Made by a program: the position numbers and the translations under genes | Assembly (NCBI GenBank): GCA_037952775.1 | Contig: JBANAY010000004.1 | Location: forward strand, 2,046,001 to 2,110,000 | DNA from: Clonostachys chloroleuca | Taxonomy: Eukaryota > Ascomycota > Sordariomycetes > Hypocreales > Bionectriaceae | Direction of reading: 5' to 3' | Length of the DNA: 64,000 bases | Notes under the pieces: generated by a model | The model's input: only the letters and a program-made list of their open reading frames with translations | What the model was told of the DNA's origin: nothing | Database searches by the model: none | Shown: positions 11,290 to 23,312 of the stretch, piece by piece | Layout of the letters: each line of letters starts with the position of its first letter | Numbering within the stretch: the stretch's first letter is position 1

Positions 11290-11857
11290 ATGCCTCCTGT
11301 CACAGCTATCCCCCACGGCCAGCATGGCCCTTCCGTGTTCGACAAGTGTATGCAAAACACTCCCTGGCGGACGATAGCTTCCTGAGCTTACAATGTGTGT
11401 ATAGTCAAGATGGGTGCCATGATGGGTGGAAGTATGGCCTGACCCCGACCCGATATTGGCAATACGAACGGCATCACTGACAATTCTGCAGCTGTCGGTA
11501 CCATCATGGGATTAATCTACGGTTCGGCACCCCGCCTCGAGACAACAAGGACACTCCGAACTCATATTTCATAGGAACCGTGAACGTCTTCCGCTACGGC
11601 GCTGGTACCAACGGAATTATGCGCACCCTGGGACAGTATATGGCCGCTTCAGGAGCCACCTTTGGGTATGAGTCCCTGGACGTACCATCCGGAATGTTGA
11701 AGCAGGTGGGCTGACTCTGTTGCTGGGTAGTTTCTTCATGGGCGTTGGCTCTGTAATTCGAACCGATGCGGACCCAAAGTTTAATGAGCTGTATATGCAA
11801 GCGCAACGACGTCCAATTATCTTGCGAGCGCACCCTGCATGGAAGAGAGATATCTAG
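11290..11857 (+). CDS. mgr2: MGR2 / ROMO1-type subunit of the mitochondrial TIM23 translocase, five exons
   Basis: Mgr2 is a small inner-membrane subunit of the TIM23 preprotein translocase (metazoan counterpart ROMO1). No exon exceeds 127 nt, so ORF length alone hides the gene. Exons: 11290-11347, 11405-11431, 11492-11521, 11575-11665 and 11731-11857. Introns are 57, 60, 53 and 65 nt; all begin GT and end AG (donors GTATGC, GTATGG, GTTCGG, GTATGA). The spliced product is 110 residues. It begins MPPVTAIPHGQHGPSVFDK and carries KMGAMMGG, GTIMGLIYG, VNVFRYGAG, NGIMRTLGQYM and GATFGFFMGVGSVIRTD, i.e. two glycine-zipper transmembrane helices joined by the conserved FRYG...TLGQYM loop. All phases agree and there is no internal stop, so I read it as an intact gene and not a relic. 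The GTTCGG donor of intron 3 is the weakest site. Confidence 0.93.
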
Positions 11858-13712
11858 GGACGACAATGGAGCTATGACGCCATAATATTGGCTGTGTACA
11901 TTCCCGACCGAGTTCGGTCTGTATTATATCGGCGTATGGTATGATCACCTGCATCTTCAGCTCAATTCTTTTCCTGCTCCCACTCCTCCGACACTTGTCT
12001 TGTCAAGGAAGTAAAGTCTTGGCAGTCCTGCAGCATACACAGCTTTACGTACCAAATGGGAAGATTAGGGGCACAGAATATAATCAAAATAAGTCTGATC
12101 AAACAAACCTTGAGCTTTGAGACTTTGGTATTCATCTTATGCTTGTGAGCGCAGTCAGCGGTGCTTACGGGAGATTCACAACGCATACTTCATCAGGGTC
12201 TGAGTGCTGGCGCAAAGAACGAAGCAGGCAGACCTATCCACCCGCACCCGCCCTTCATGAGGTTCTTGGCTGTTCTGATGGACCCCTCGGCCTCTTGTGG
12301 GTTGATGAGTAAACCAATTTGACCGAGATTCCCGTGTGCGTTTGAGAGAACTGCTGCAGAAAAGGCTGCGATGAACTGTCTAGCTGATCCACATCTGGAG
12401 GACGGCTGACGCCCGTATCCCCCGCTTTTGGGTTGATGCATCTTAATTAATGCTTACGAAGCTCTTTGCGTGAGGATACCTTGAGACAGGCGGCCAATAC
12501 TGACAATGTGTGGCGCGCGTGACCTCCACTTCGACGACTGCCATCACGAATGGGTTCCCAAAGCGAACGAAAGATGGAGTATGCTATGCGTATAGGACCT
12601 TATTCGCTTTTGGCGATTGGGCACAAACCCTCCGAATGGATTACTATTTGAGTTTATTGTGCCTGGTGGGATAGGTGATACTACGTAGACGCCTGTAACT
12701 CGATCTGAGATCTGACAGGAGCCATGTGGAAAGAGAGCACGTTTAGCAGATGCCCAGCCGGGGGAGGCGCATGCCCAGGCACCGAAGCTTGGTATCCTTG
12801 ACTTGTGGGCGTGTGACCCCCATCAGTTTGTATCTTTCAAGCAATGCTGACGCGGAGTTGTTGGGCTGAGTGTCCAATATCCCGCTCGGCGAGAGAGGCG
12901 GCTCGTATATGCGGATAGCGTCTGGAGCGAAGTCCCCATGCCACCACAAGAACTGGGTCGGCGGCTCTCTCATTCGCTGGCCAAGTTTTACAGCCTCACG
13001 CGCCTACTGTTAAGAAAAGCATTCTAAGATTGAGCTCGCATCCGTGGTTGCAAATGCGACCACCCCGGTCCACGACTTACAGCTGGGATCAAGCCGGACT
13101 CGAGGCCGTCTGGGGCCTACAGATTCAGATCATTGTAACATACTCTACGATCGCGAACTGAGAATCTCGCTAAAGCTTTACAGAGTGATCCGAGAAATGT
13201 GCCTAAAGACACTCTACACCCATTGCTCAATCGCTGGAAAGTACCCTTTTTAAACAGTGCTTTGAAGCTCATCTCACGGGAGATGATACGTATTCTGACT
13301 TATCTCTTGCCTGCTGAGATGTGTCAGGTGGACTCGGCCAACAACATACAGGCGGCATGAAGGACTGTCCAGCGCTGATGAGTTCAGGGGACATATCACA
13401 TTCCGCGGAATCCAGCAGCTGCACCAGCACAACTCACGAGGTAATATATTCCCGTTTCTGGAGATTCCAACGGAAAATGCAGGCTTGCGCCCTGGACAAC
13501 GTTCCAATGTGGCTTACATTGCCCACCTCACGATCCAGCAGACCACTCGCGTGAAGGGAAGCAATGCAATACGGCGGAAACGGCTGATGGCCTGGGATGA
13601 GACACGTTCAAAGAAGCTAATATTTGCTTTCTTGGCATGTTGAAAAGACCGAGCTGAATTGTGAGGGCGAGGTTCTCCTGACAGAGCGTATGGAGAGAGG
13701 GCTCGACAATGT
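11858..13712. other. Intergenic, 1.9 kb, no firm gene
   Basis: No gene recognised. A minus-strand open frame at 12193-12441 contains a stretch (FIAAFSAAVLSNAHGNLG) that reads like protein but has no recognisable family and no clear exon partners; it could be a gene relic. The right end contains the upstream region of the multicopper oxidase gene. Confidence 0.45.
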
Positions 13713-13720
13713 TATAAATA
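13713..13720 (+). promoter_or_regulatory. TATA box of the multicopper oxidase gene
   Basis: TATAAATA, 108 bp upstream of the chosen ATG at 13828. The spacing suits a short 5' UTR and supports starting at 13828 and not at the in-frame ATGs upstream of the box. Confidence 0.6.
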
Positions 13721-13827
13721 CCCCCTTTTCTAGCTGCTTGAGCCAGACTGGTTTGCAAGAATACCATCATCCGCAGAAATCTGCTTCTTTGATATCCTTT
13801 GTCAATTCTTGCTCTCGTCAACTCAAC

Positions 13828-15831
13828 ATGGGCAACTTTGCAAGCCGGCCAGGCTCCCTTGCTCTTCGGGCAGACCCATTCGATGCCGGAGATCTGGGAC
13901 TGAGTACAGCCCAGGTTGACACTAACGGGTGAGAGTCAAAGAATTTCTTCGTGTCTCACACATGCTAATTTAATGAAAGGGAATCCTTGCTTGGCACACT
14001 CGATACGCCTGAATTGCCCGAATGGTTGACCAATAACCCTCTTCCCAATGGGTTCCCGTGGAGTACGTTGGACACGAGCACCAACTACTACACAACTTCC
14101 CCAAACACGGGTGTTATTCGTCGCTATGATTTCACTATTAGCCGCGGTTTTATCGCCCCTGATGGATATAAACGTGACGTCCTTCTCATCAATGGTGCTT
14201 TTCCCGGCCCCTTGATTGAGGCTAACTGGGGAGATACCATTGAAGTTACTGTGCGCAACAAGATATTCTCGCCAGATGAAGGCTTCGCCTTGCACTGGCA
14301 TGGATTTCTGATGAAGGACTCACCCTGGGAAGATGGCGCACCGGCCGTCACTCAATGCCCAATCCCTCCTGGAAAGAGCTTTACCTACCAATTCAAGGCT
14401 GATCTCTATGGCACAACGTGGTACCACTCTCACTACTCTTCTCAGTATGCTGGCGGCCTTACTGGACCAATCGTGATCCATGGTCCCAATCATGAAAGAT
14501 ATGATATTGATCTTGGACCTGTCATGCTCTCAGATTGGTACCACAAGGAATACTTTGATCTGGTCGAAGAAGTCATGGCCCCTAACTCAACACCCCCATA
14601 CGCTGATAATAATCTAATCAACGGCAAGATGAACTTTGATTGCTCGACAGTTACTCCGGGGGACAAAACCCCATGCAGGAGCAACGCGGGAATCTCCAAG
14701 TTCAAGTTCCGGCGCAACAAGACCCACCGGCTTCGCCTGATCAACTCGGGAGCAGAGGGTATGCAGCGCTTCTCCATCGACGGCCACAAGATGAAGGTCA
14801 TTGCAAATGACTTTGTGCCGGTTGAGCCGTACGAAACCGATGTGGTCACCCTGGGCATTGGACAACGCGCCGACGTGCTGGTCAAGGCGGACGGCAAGCT
14901 GGATTCATACTGGATGCGCTCTAATGTCTCCACCATCTGCGGCCTGAACAATGCACCTAATGCCCTTGCGGCAATCTTTTACGATAATGCGGATACCAGG
15001 AAGAAGCCCAAGTCGCAGGCGTGGGACAGACCCGATCCAGGGACATGCGCCAATGACGATCTTGCCCTCGTCAAACCTAAAATGAAGCTGGCCCTGCCCA
15101 AGGCTGATATTTCAAGGGACATGACTGTGGAGCTGACTGTGAATGGAAGCGACATCACGCTCTGGGAGTTTGATGGCATTGCTTACAGGGGTAACTACAA
15201 CAGCCCAACGCTGCTGATGTCCATTCTCGGAAACTACACCTTTGACAAGGAGTGGAACGTTATTAACACGGGGAATGCAAACAGTGTGAGGATCAATGTT
15301 ATCAACAACACGCCCCTTGCGTAAGTTCTTTCCTAAAAGCGATGGAGGCTGAAAACGAGGTCCTGGCTTTCAGCTAATACGAGTGGCCGCCTATAGGCAC
15401 CCCATGCATATGCATGGCTACAACATGTACATCCTCCACGAGGGACTGGGCGCATGGGATGGCACCATCGTACGCCCTGAGAACCCTCAGAGGCGCGACA
15501 CCTACCAGGTCCAGGCATTTGGCCACCTCGTGATACAGTTCGACGCTGGAGACAACCCAGGTGTGTAACTGCCTCCTCCCTCCACCCCTCTGACTCCTTG
15601 ACGGTCTGACACCAGCGCCGCTGACGATGGGGAACTTTGAACTTGTTAGGTGTTTGGCCATTCCACTGCCATATCGCGTGGCATGTGTCTGCTGGCTTCT
15701 TTGCCCAGTTCCTGACCAAGCCCGATGAGGTGAAGAAGAGAAAGATTCCGAACGTGGTGGCGGAGACGTGCCGCCAGTGGGGAGACTGGACCAAGACGAA
15801 TATCCCCGCGCAGATTGATAGTGGGCTGTAA
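13828..15831 (+). CDS. Multicopper oxidase (ascomycete laccase), four exons
   Basis: Oxidises phenolic or related substrates and reduces O2 to water. Exons 13828-13928, 13980-15320, 15397-15560 and 15650-15831; introns of 51, 76 and 89 nt are all GT-AG; 595 residues. All four copper signatures are present: HWHGF, WYHSHYSSQY, HPMHMHG and the HCHIAWH motif, each intact. The residue ten after the type-1 copper Cys is Phe (HCHIAWHVSAGF), the non-coordinating type usually linked with higher redox potential. There is no Met-initiated signal peptide (it begins MGNFASRPGSLAL), unusual for a laccase: either an upstream exon is missed or the enzyme is cytoplasmic or vacuolar, like some laccase-like oxidases of pigment or secondary-metabolite pathways. 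No biosynthetic partner genes lie beside it. The substrate cannot be told from sequence. Confidence 0.9.
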
Positions 15832-16932
15832 GCCAGATTCATGGCACCCTGACGTGAGATACTGTCATCTGTGAGTGAAGCCTCACCGCCCTTCTTTTCC
15901 TTGGATATTCGTCCGTGGTGGGAAGGTTGAGCCGGTTGGGTTTGATAGGATAGTGGCACGTGAGCCCCCGTTTGATCTCTACTTTCTTCTCGTTTACCCT
16001 AAGGATTTCCTGTATATGTCGGAAGATAATGTGTGTGTTTTGGCGGGGAACCTCAGCTGAACAACCCTTGTCTTTGGAACTTTCTTTCGGGGTGGCGGGT
16101 GCCCTTTCCCGCTGGATTTGAGGAAACAACTACATAGGTGACCATGCCGAGTACAAGCGAGCCAAACAACAGACAAGCAATAGGCATGACGTAAATAATA
16201 TGATTAGGTGCTGAGATTCCCGAGAATGGTCTCCTCATAGGTGGTATGCATGAGAAGGTGTGTGTGTGAATGCAACCTGGCGGTTTGGCTTTTTGCAGGC
16301 TTGACCCCTGTTGCTCCGATCCAGCTTTTGAACGGTTTGCGAAGAGGTGGTTTGCAGCTGCAAGAAAGCCAATAGTGACACCCCGGAACAAGCAATTAAT
16401 TGATACCGTTTCCACGCAAGATAGTTATGCCCCGCATACCCGAGGGCCGTATATGCGCTCGTTGCTGCAGGCTGACTCCTCAGGTCATTGTCCTGGACAC
16501 AGTGTGGAGGGTCCAGGTGGCGCGATGCATAAGCTGGATGGCAACCTCTAGAGTCTCTTTTGGAGCATGATGGGGATCTCATCTACGAATTAGCGTGGCC
16601 GTGTGGGCATCCGACAATCCGGTCCGATGTGGGTGATTCACGGATGGATGACTGGTCAGCTAGGAACAGGGTCAGGCGTCTATGCTGGTATCAGGCGCCT
16701 TGGGTTGCGTCCGGCGTCTACCTGTTTACGATCTAACAAACTGGGTGTTTACATGAGTGCTGTCGTGGGGGAGTTCATTAGAAGAGCAATAGTGTGAAGC
16801 AAGGAGTAAGGGTCATCCATGTTTGCAGGGCAAATATACACGACTTATATGCAATTGATGACATATCGGCCACAGTCGGCATTGACACAGCTGAAGTTGT
16901 ATCCAAAATATGAGGCACAGACCTGACACTGC
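15832..16932. other. Intergenic between two convergent genes
   Basis: 3' flanks of the plus-strand oxidase and the minus-strand sirtuin gene. Open frames here do not resemble proteins. Nothing else seen. Confidence 0.5.
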
Positions 16933-18293
16933 TCATAATGCCGCCTTCTCAGGATCTGGTTGCTTAGCACCCTCTTTCTCACCGGTCCGGCTCTCCTTTT
17001 CCGCAGAAGTTGATGACGGTCCAGCCGCCTTATCATTTTGTTCATCCTCTTGCTTCTCCTCCGGCTCCGAGTCGCTGAATGCAGACTGCTCCACCTTCTT
17101 CTCAGTGGAGTTCAGCAGATTCTCCTTGGGTTCTGGAATCTTGAGAATCTCGCCTTCGTCCTGCTCGCCCCCTTGTTTACCAACCCTGATTTAGATGTAG
17201 AGCCAAGTGGCTCATCTTTCTTTTCTGAGGCGTCATCTAATTTCAGTGCGGATTCTACACCCTCTGTAAGCTTGTTCACTTCATCCTCCAACTCATCATG
17301 CTGCTTCGTGGCGTCTCCAGACTGCCTATCCGCTTCCTTATCGCCAACTACATTTCTCCACAGCGTGTCCAGCTCCTCATCCCACCCGAGAGCCTTGGCC
17401 AGCTTTCTGACCCCCTCATCGCACTGCCCAAGCGCAAGGACGTCGTCGGGCCGCGACCCAAGGCTGCCCACCCTCTCCATATTAAAGAGAACACGCGGCT
17501 TCCCGCGGGTGACTAGCTCAGGCAGGGAGGCGAACGGGAACACGGTGAGGCTCGTGCCCAGGATGAGGGTCAGGTCCGCCATGCTGGCGCGCGGCGACTT
17601 GGCCGAGAAGTCGCGGGGCAGCGGCTCGCCGAAGAAGACAATGTCCGGCTTCACCAGCCCCCGGCACTCCCTGTCCTCGCAGCGCGGGACCCGGGAGGCC
17701 TGGATGTGCTCGAGCATCTTGTCCTCCGGGAACTCGACCTTGCAGTCGATGCACCGCTGCGTGGCGAAGCTCCCGTGGGCCTCGACGATCCTGTCCGCCG
17801 GCACTCCCGCCCGCCGCTCGAGGCAGTCGATATTCTGGGTGAAGAGCATGTCGAGCAGGTTCTTGCGCGCGAGGAGGGCGATGAAGGCGTGGGAGATTGT
17901 GGGGTAGAACTTGCCCGGATAGAGCTCCTGAGCGAGCACGTAGAAGGGGTCGGGGTTGTTTCGGAAGTAGGAGATGTCGAAGACGGCCTCGGCGTGGGGG
18001 AGGTTGAGGCGCTTGAGGTTTGCGTAGAGGCCTGTGCCTGGCGACCGGAAGTCGGGGACTGCGTAGCCGTAGTGACATGTTTAGTTCCTACCTCTGGATG
18101 GCTTCCAATGCGACGAGGGGAGGGGGGAATGCGACTCACTGCCAGCGGCGGTAGAGATGCCGGCTCCTGTCATGACGCAGATCCGCTTGACCTGGCCGCT
18201 CTTAATGTAGTCGGCGACAGCTTCGAGGGATCTCTCTGTCAAGACCTGTGGCTGGACGGACTCGTCCACCATCGTGGATTCTTCCTGGCCCAT
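16933..18293 (-). CDS. hst2: Sir2-family NAD-dependent deacetylase, Hst2 type (apparent frameshift near C-terminus)
   Basis: Class I sirtuin that removes acetyl groups from lysines using NAD+; Hst2 proteins shuttle between cytoplasm and nucleus. Exon 1 is 18293-18140; an 81-nt intron (GTGAGT...CAG) leads to exon 2, 18058-16933. Visible motifs: MTGAGISTAAG, then across the splice IPDFRSPGTGL, TQNIDCLERRAGVP, catalytic His in EAHGSF, zinc cysteines CIDC and CEDREC, KPDIVFFGE, and LILGTSLTVFPF. The catalytic core is intact. The acidic tail begins in one frame (DELEDEVNKLTEG...) and clearly continues in another (EILKIPEPKENLLN... to a stop at 16933); the switch is at the CCC at 17184-17186. One more G/C there restores about 426 residues. 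No GT-AG intron of workable size and phase explains it. Confidence 0.9.
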
Positions 18294-19129
18294 CCTGTGC
18301 CAGCGTGGGACTCGAGGTCCAGCCTTGGACTTCTGATGGCGGTCGCGACGTCGTCGGCCTATCTTGGCGGCTGGGTATTGACTATACAAGCCAATGGATG
18401 GTCAAATGCGCGCGAACAAAAGAAAGATTGATCCAGGGAGGTGACAGCGATATGCAATCTCAGACGCTTGCGGACCAGATATTTGTTGGATGTCGTGGGG
18501 TAAGTCGGCGGGCGCCTTTAAATTTATGTATCGATAAGGCGATCTGCCCCGCCATTATTCATCTTACTCAGCCCGTTGTTGGTTGCTCGCCAATGCCAAC
18601 CAATATGACGAGGATTCAAGAATAACATACCTAAGTACCAGCCAACAAAAAGAAATATTGAGTCATCGCCGAACATCAGTCGGTAGGTAACACTCATTGT
18701 TCCTTATTGTTACTTACATGAAGATCATATGTTGTCTGCCCAGGCAACAGGTGTATGAAGGACAGCTCTTAATGAGGCTGCCTAGTGCGGCTGAGCCATG
18801 CTTGTGGAACTCTGCATCATTTGACGGACATAATGCATGTTGGTCGATCGCGAGCATGTCCGGATGATGTGGTACAATTGTCCTCAGGGGTGAAAAGCGT
18901 GACCTTGTTATGCTGTCGGAAGAAGCAGCCAACAATCAAATATGTACTTGTTCAATTCAATCAGAGCTGCTTCGGACTCTCGGTTCATGATCGCATTTAT
19001 GTAGCTCTCCCTTGAAAATCAAAATCAAATAAAGCAAAACAACGCCTTGGATGCCAACGCCTTCGCAGATCATACATGTCTTTCACTATTGTCGCCTTCT
19101 CTCCGCCGTGTTTGACCGCTCAGGCCATG
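18294..19129. other. hst2 promoter and NC2-beta 3' flank
   Basis: 0.8-kb spacer between two minus-strand genes. No gene or RNA gene recognised. Confidence 0.5.
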
Positions 19130-20230
19130 TTATCCATGGCGCTCCCGGGCTTGGGCGAATTGCTCCTCTTGAAGGCGAGCTAATTCTTCCATCGACATGC
19201 CACTGCTGGCAAATTTGTCCTGTTTCTTTTCACGACCCTGTTTCGTGTTAGTGATGAGAGCTCATGGCGCAAGTGGGTGGACTTGGGGTGAAGATACTGA
19301 CCTTTTGTGTTTCCTTGTGCTCTGCTGCTGCTTCAAGCACGGCTGGGACATAATCAGAGAAGCCAAGCTGCTCCAACGCCTTGGTGATGTGGTCGCAAGC
19401 GATGGTCTTTTTGGCTTCCTTCTCTGATATTTCGTTGGCCTCGGAGGATATCAAAGTAATGAACTCGACACAGCATTCTATGAGCAGGTCGCGAGCTTCC
19501 TTTGCAAATGTTACTCCAGTGCTAGAAGGCAGGATCTCTGAGACTATCTTCTGCACGGTGGCTGTAGACAGAAAATCGTGTTAGCGATGGCGACGCTCTC
19601 CCATCGAGGAACCCGTGGTGGTCAGGGGAAATGAGTAGAACGTACCTTTGGGGAGAGACAGGTCGTCATTGGCTATGGAAAATGTTAGTCGAGATCAAAA
19701 TATGGTCTTAGTGGAGTGTGATATCAACCGAATCCCTGGTCATAGGTCTGCCAGTATCGGTCCTGATTGGTCCTTCGGCGAGGCATTCTGAATATAGGGA
19801 GAAATAGTGCAAGTAAAGAAAATTAATGCAACGGAATATAGGGAAGTGATGAGATGGCAAGTTGAGTTGGCGCGAGAAACGTGAGTTGATCTTGGCCATG
19901 GGATAGGTGTAGATAGGGAAGAAGGGATTAAATATGAACAGCATGCCGTAGCCAGTTATTTAACTCTTTAACCAAGGATGTAATAGACTGCTTGACGATG
20001 TGTGTGAAGAAACGTCGACGCAAGTGAATGGAACGCGGGTGCCAACGTCACAGCAAGCGGGTAAGGCAGGGGAACGAACAGGATATTCACACGTGAAAAT
20101 GAGTGATTGAGGGTGAGTTTAAGCAAACATTAAAGCCGTTGCATCGGGTGATAACGACCAAACGCGACGGAAGATGTGATGAGATTGAAGAAAACAGAAG
20201 TTGCTCACCTCCAAACTCGTGGTCAGACAT
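19130..20230 (-). CDS. ncb2: Negative cofactor 2 beta subunit (Dr1/Ncb2), four exons
   Basis: NC2-beta pairs with NC2-alpha through histone folds and binds TBP on DNA, repressing or retuning RNA polymerase II initiation in the nucleus. Exons: 20230-20209, 19672-19646, 19561-19302 and 19237-19130; donors GTGAGC, GTACGT and GTCAGT, acceptors all AG, 138 residues. The first exon codes for only MSDHEFG plus one base and is followed by a 536-nt intron, long for this organism. The second supplies NDDLSLPK. The third holds the histone fold, from ATVQKIVSEILPSS through CVEFITLISSEANEIS to ALEQLGFSDYV. The last gives the basic and acidic tail ending EEQFAQARERHG. The high conservation makes the splice sites secure. 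Confidence 0.94.
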
Positions 20231-21628
20231 GTTGGAGCGTTTGTATTAGTGCGGCAAGCGAGGGGAGCTTGGCGCGGGAATGAAACGATGAATCAGGAAG
20301 GGACGAGGATTTGGGTTGAGGAAATGCGCGGAGTCGGGATACGCGGGAGACGGCAAGGGCCAAATAGAAAAGCAAAATATATACCGGGAGCCGGGCTGAG
20401 GGTTGCTTGACTGTATGAACGGACACGGGGCCGTGCAGGTGGCTGATGCGGATCGGCTGGCTTGCTGTTGGGCTTTGAGAAAAAAGACCATCTATTGGGG
20501 GCTATGCCGTCAGAACGGCGGGACGGAGCTCAGGTTAAATAAAGCTCTCTGCGGCATGCTCAGGCTTCGAGGCGGCGCGCTTGGGAATCCAGCAACGTGA
20601 TTTGGCAGAAACGCCAGGATTTGGCTGTGCGACGCAAAATACGTACCGGGCCCCACCCCGCGTTGATCCAGCGCGTGCACGGGCCACTCGAGCCGGACTT
20701 ACCTCGAGAAAATATTCCACAGCTCAATTTTTCTTTCTTCCCTTCCTCCCATCCACCGTCTGTCCGTCCACCTCGACATACACCCTCGCGTCTGTCTTGG
20801 AATGAATAGGGATTAAAAACGCCCCGGCGACGAACAATGGATTGAATTCGCCTTCTCCCACTGCTCTGCTCTGGTAAGTTTCTTTGCGCGCGCCTGCACC
20901 AGGCCAACCCAGCCCCTTCCCTTCTTCAATGATGAATTCGATGTCGCCCCAGTCTTAGAAGGTTCGACAAGCCTTTCTTTGCTGAATGACCAAGTCTTAT
21001 GCCAAACAGACGTATCTGATCCATTCCCTGCTTACCTCATTGTTATCAATCATTCGCCTTTTGCGTATCATCGCTGACAATGCCTAAAGAAATAGCACAG
21101 CAGTGTCGCCTCACCCAATGTAAGCCTCGATCTGACATTGACCGTCGCCCCGTACTCGAGCGCTTCTTCGCTATGATGTCTTTTGCTATCTGGTACTATC
21201 AAATTCCGATATCTTATGACGGACTATTTCGATAGCCTGAGCACCTCAACGCTTCCCGCGGGCGACGGATACAAACACCTGTACTCAGCCCCAGGTACTG
21301 ACAGCTCGTCACAGTATCACAATCACCTACAACACGTTGTTCCACTGCCGGACAGCCGAAGGCTTCATTTATTCACTAAAGGTAAGGCTATACTTTTCAC
21401 TTGTAATGGGTTTTTTCTTGTCCATTACTTGATTTATATATCCCTGAGCACCGAGTGCTCATTTGCTATGATGAAGCAACTTACATTCCATGCTAATCCT
21501 GAATACATTATGTGGAGTAAACTAAGAGCTTTTCATCTTTCGACTGACTGCAAACCTGTCTTTCTTTCATTTCTATATGCATTTTGAAGGCGAGACTTAG
21601 GCTAACCTGCCTGTTTACAGATTCACAC
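20231..21628. other. Intergenic, possible unrecognised short spliced gene
   Basis: Contains the NC2-beta promoter. A pyrimidine-rich tract (20725-20800), a GGTAAGTTT-type donor near 20875 and a plus-strand ATG at about 21078 followed by further donor-like sites could belong to a small spliced transcript, but the frames give no recognisable protein and I do not annotate a CDS. Confidence 0.3.
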
Positions 21629-22591
21629 TCAAGCGTCATCCTGATACGCTGCCAACTCTGGCGCGTTCCATCTGAGATTCATGTTAGTAAACTGCCTGCA
21701 TGATTCTCTGCTGCATGGGTTACGTACGACAGGAACTTGCCGCTCAGATGCTTTGCCGGCTCGATGGCGAGTTTTGCGATGACGTTGCCGGGCTTTTCTG
21801 GTTCCAGCAGAGTCCCCTTTTCAAATGCCTCGACAAAGTTCTCGTACTGCGATCCATCCATGCTCTCCTTGCCGGTCGCTCGAAGCACAGCCTGCATATC
21901 GGTGTTCACTCGACCTGGAGCGATGGCGATGCTAGTTATGCTTGGTTCCTCTGATGCCAGGTGCGCCGAGAGATGATTAATAGCCGCCTTGGATGACCCG
22001 TAGGCTCCCCAGCCGTTGTAAACCTTTGTAGCTGCTCCAGATGAAACCCAGACGATTGAGCCGTTGGTCTTTTTGAGCTCTCCAATGACCGCGCTCGCCT
22101 TGCCACCCGTAATTAGTATATCGCCTGAACCATCGCTGTAGTCAATCTTGCGTGAAGGAAGAAGATCTCACCATGGCAAAGCCGCTGAAGACATTGACGT
22201 CGTATGACTTTTTGAATGTTTCTAGCGACATATCGCTGAGCTTCCCTAGATCCAGGATACCGTGGTTCACAATGACACCGTCCACCTTTCCAAACGCTTT
22301 GACTGCAGTATCAACAACCTTCTGGGCAATCTGACGTTGCCGAATTCGTGTCAGCAGCTCCCACCACCAGCGTAGGGACGTTTATATGATCCCAAGACTT
22401 ACACCTGGCTCCGTCATGTCGCCGGCGACAAACTCAACCTGGTCCGGACGGGCAAACTTGACCTCCTCGAGCACGTCCCTGGATCTGGCCGTGAGGACGA
22501 GCTTGTGGGATTGCGAGAGGAGGCGCAGCACGAGGGCGGCGCCAATGCCCTTGCTGGCGCCAGTGATGATGATTACCTTGGGGGATGCCAT
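21629..22591 (-). CDS. Short-chain dehydrogenase/reductase, four exons
   Basis: NAD(P)-dependent oxidoreductase of the classical SDR family, close in style to the yeast Irc24/YIR036C-like sepiapterin-reductase group. Exons: 22591-22403, 22330-22172, 22098-21728 and 21671-21629; introns of 72, 73 and 56 nt; 253 residues. Visible: the Rossmann TGASKGIG cofactor loop at the N-terminus, VNHGILDLG (the NAG-type motif), catalytic Ser in IVWVSSGAA and the YxxxK motif in AYGSSKAAINH. The last exon codes for the short family-typical end SWNAPELAAYQ. All phases agree. Substrate unknown; expected in the cytosol. An earlier start at 22636 is possible in frame, but MASPKVIIITG is the standard beginning. 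Confidence 0.92.
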
Positions 22592-23312
22592 GCTGGGAGG
22601 GTGTGCTGAGGCTCTTCTCTTGTGTGTGGCTACCAATGAGAGTGGTGAGAGGGCAAAGTCTGCTGTGCGCTAGTGGTTGAATCTTTGATAAGTATGGCGA
22701 GGAGGGGTTGAGGGAGAGCTTTCGCATAGTGGGGTAGCTCTAAATGTGTACAGCCGAGTGACAGAAGAAATGAGCGACTCAAGGCCTGGTCCAACTACAC
22801 TTTTTGGAGGTATGCCATTTTCTATTACTTCAGACTAACAATAGACAAACCTCTAGATAATACACTCTGTATCATGGAGTTATATCATTTTTATTGTTCA
22901 ATTATTCTGATAAGATGTGAATTATGCTCTACTTGTAATTGCTCACCAACTTAGTGTCTCATTTCTTATGTCACCTACCTGGCGGAGGAATGTCGCTATC
23001 TTGCTCTTTATCTTCCAACTCGCCAAATGACCATTTAGAGGCAAAATCTAGCGTAGGTGTGACGAGGAACAACGGCCAAACCTCAGTGCTGAGCTTTAAT
23101 CGGTACACTGCCGGGCTGTGTATGAGGAAGGCAAATGCGCCTTGAGTGGGCAAAGACCCTGAATGGGAGTTTCTACCCCTCTTGAGCTCTATATTCTGGG
23201 GTGTAAAGGGACTGTAGCTCTTTTACTGATCAAACAAGAGAAAGAGTGGGAAATGGATCACGGGGACGGTGTGAGAATCCCATTGGAGCACTCCATAATC
23301 TCATTTAATTAT
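22592..23312. other. Intergenic; protein-like fragment at 22976-23140 (-)
   Basis: SDR promoter and 3' flank of the homocysteine methyltransferase gene. On the minus strand about 23140-22976 is open and reads like protein (for example YRLKLSTEVWPLFLV), preceded by an AG and followed by a GTAGGT donor-like site. It lacks an ATG and has no recognisable neighbours, so it may be an exon of an unrecognised gene or a relic. Confidence 0.3.

Noticed and set aside
17160..17190. A 21-nt GTAAAC...CAG intron in hst2
   Set aside because: Far too short to be spliced; a one-base indel explains the frame change.
17038..18431. Long plus-strand frames opposite the sirtuin gene
   Set aside because: GC-rich antisense shadows of hst2; their peptides are low-complexity and carry no motif, while the minus strand has all sirtuin motifs.
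21078..21140. ATG CCT AAA GAA start resembling ribosomal protein L38
   Set aside because: Only the first four residues resemble it; the following sequence does not match the family in any splice I tried.
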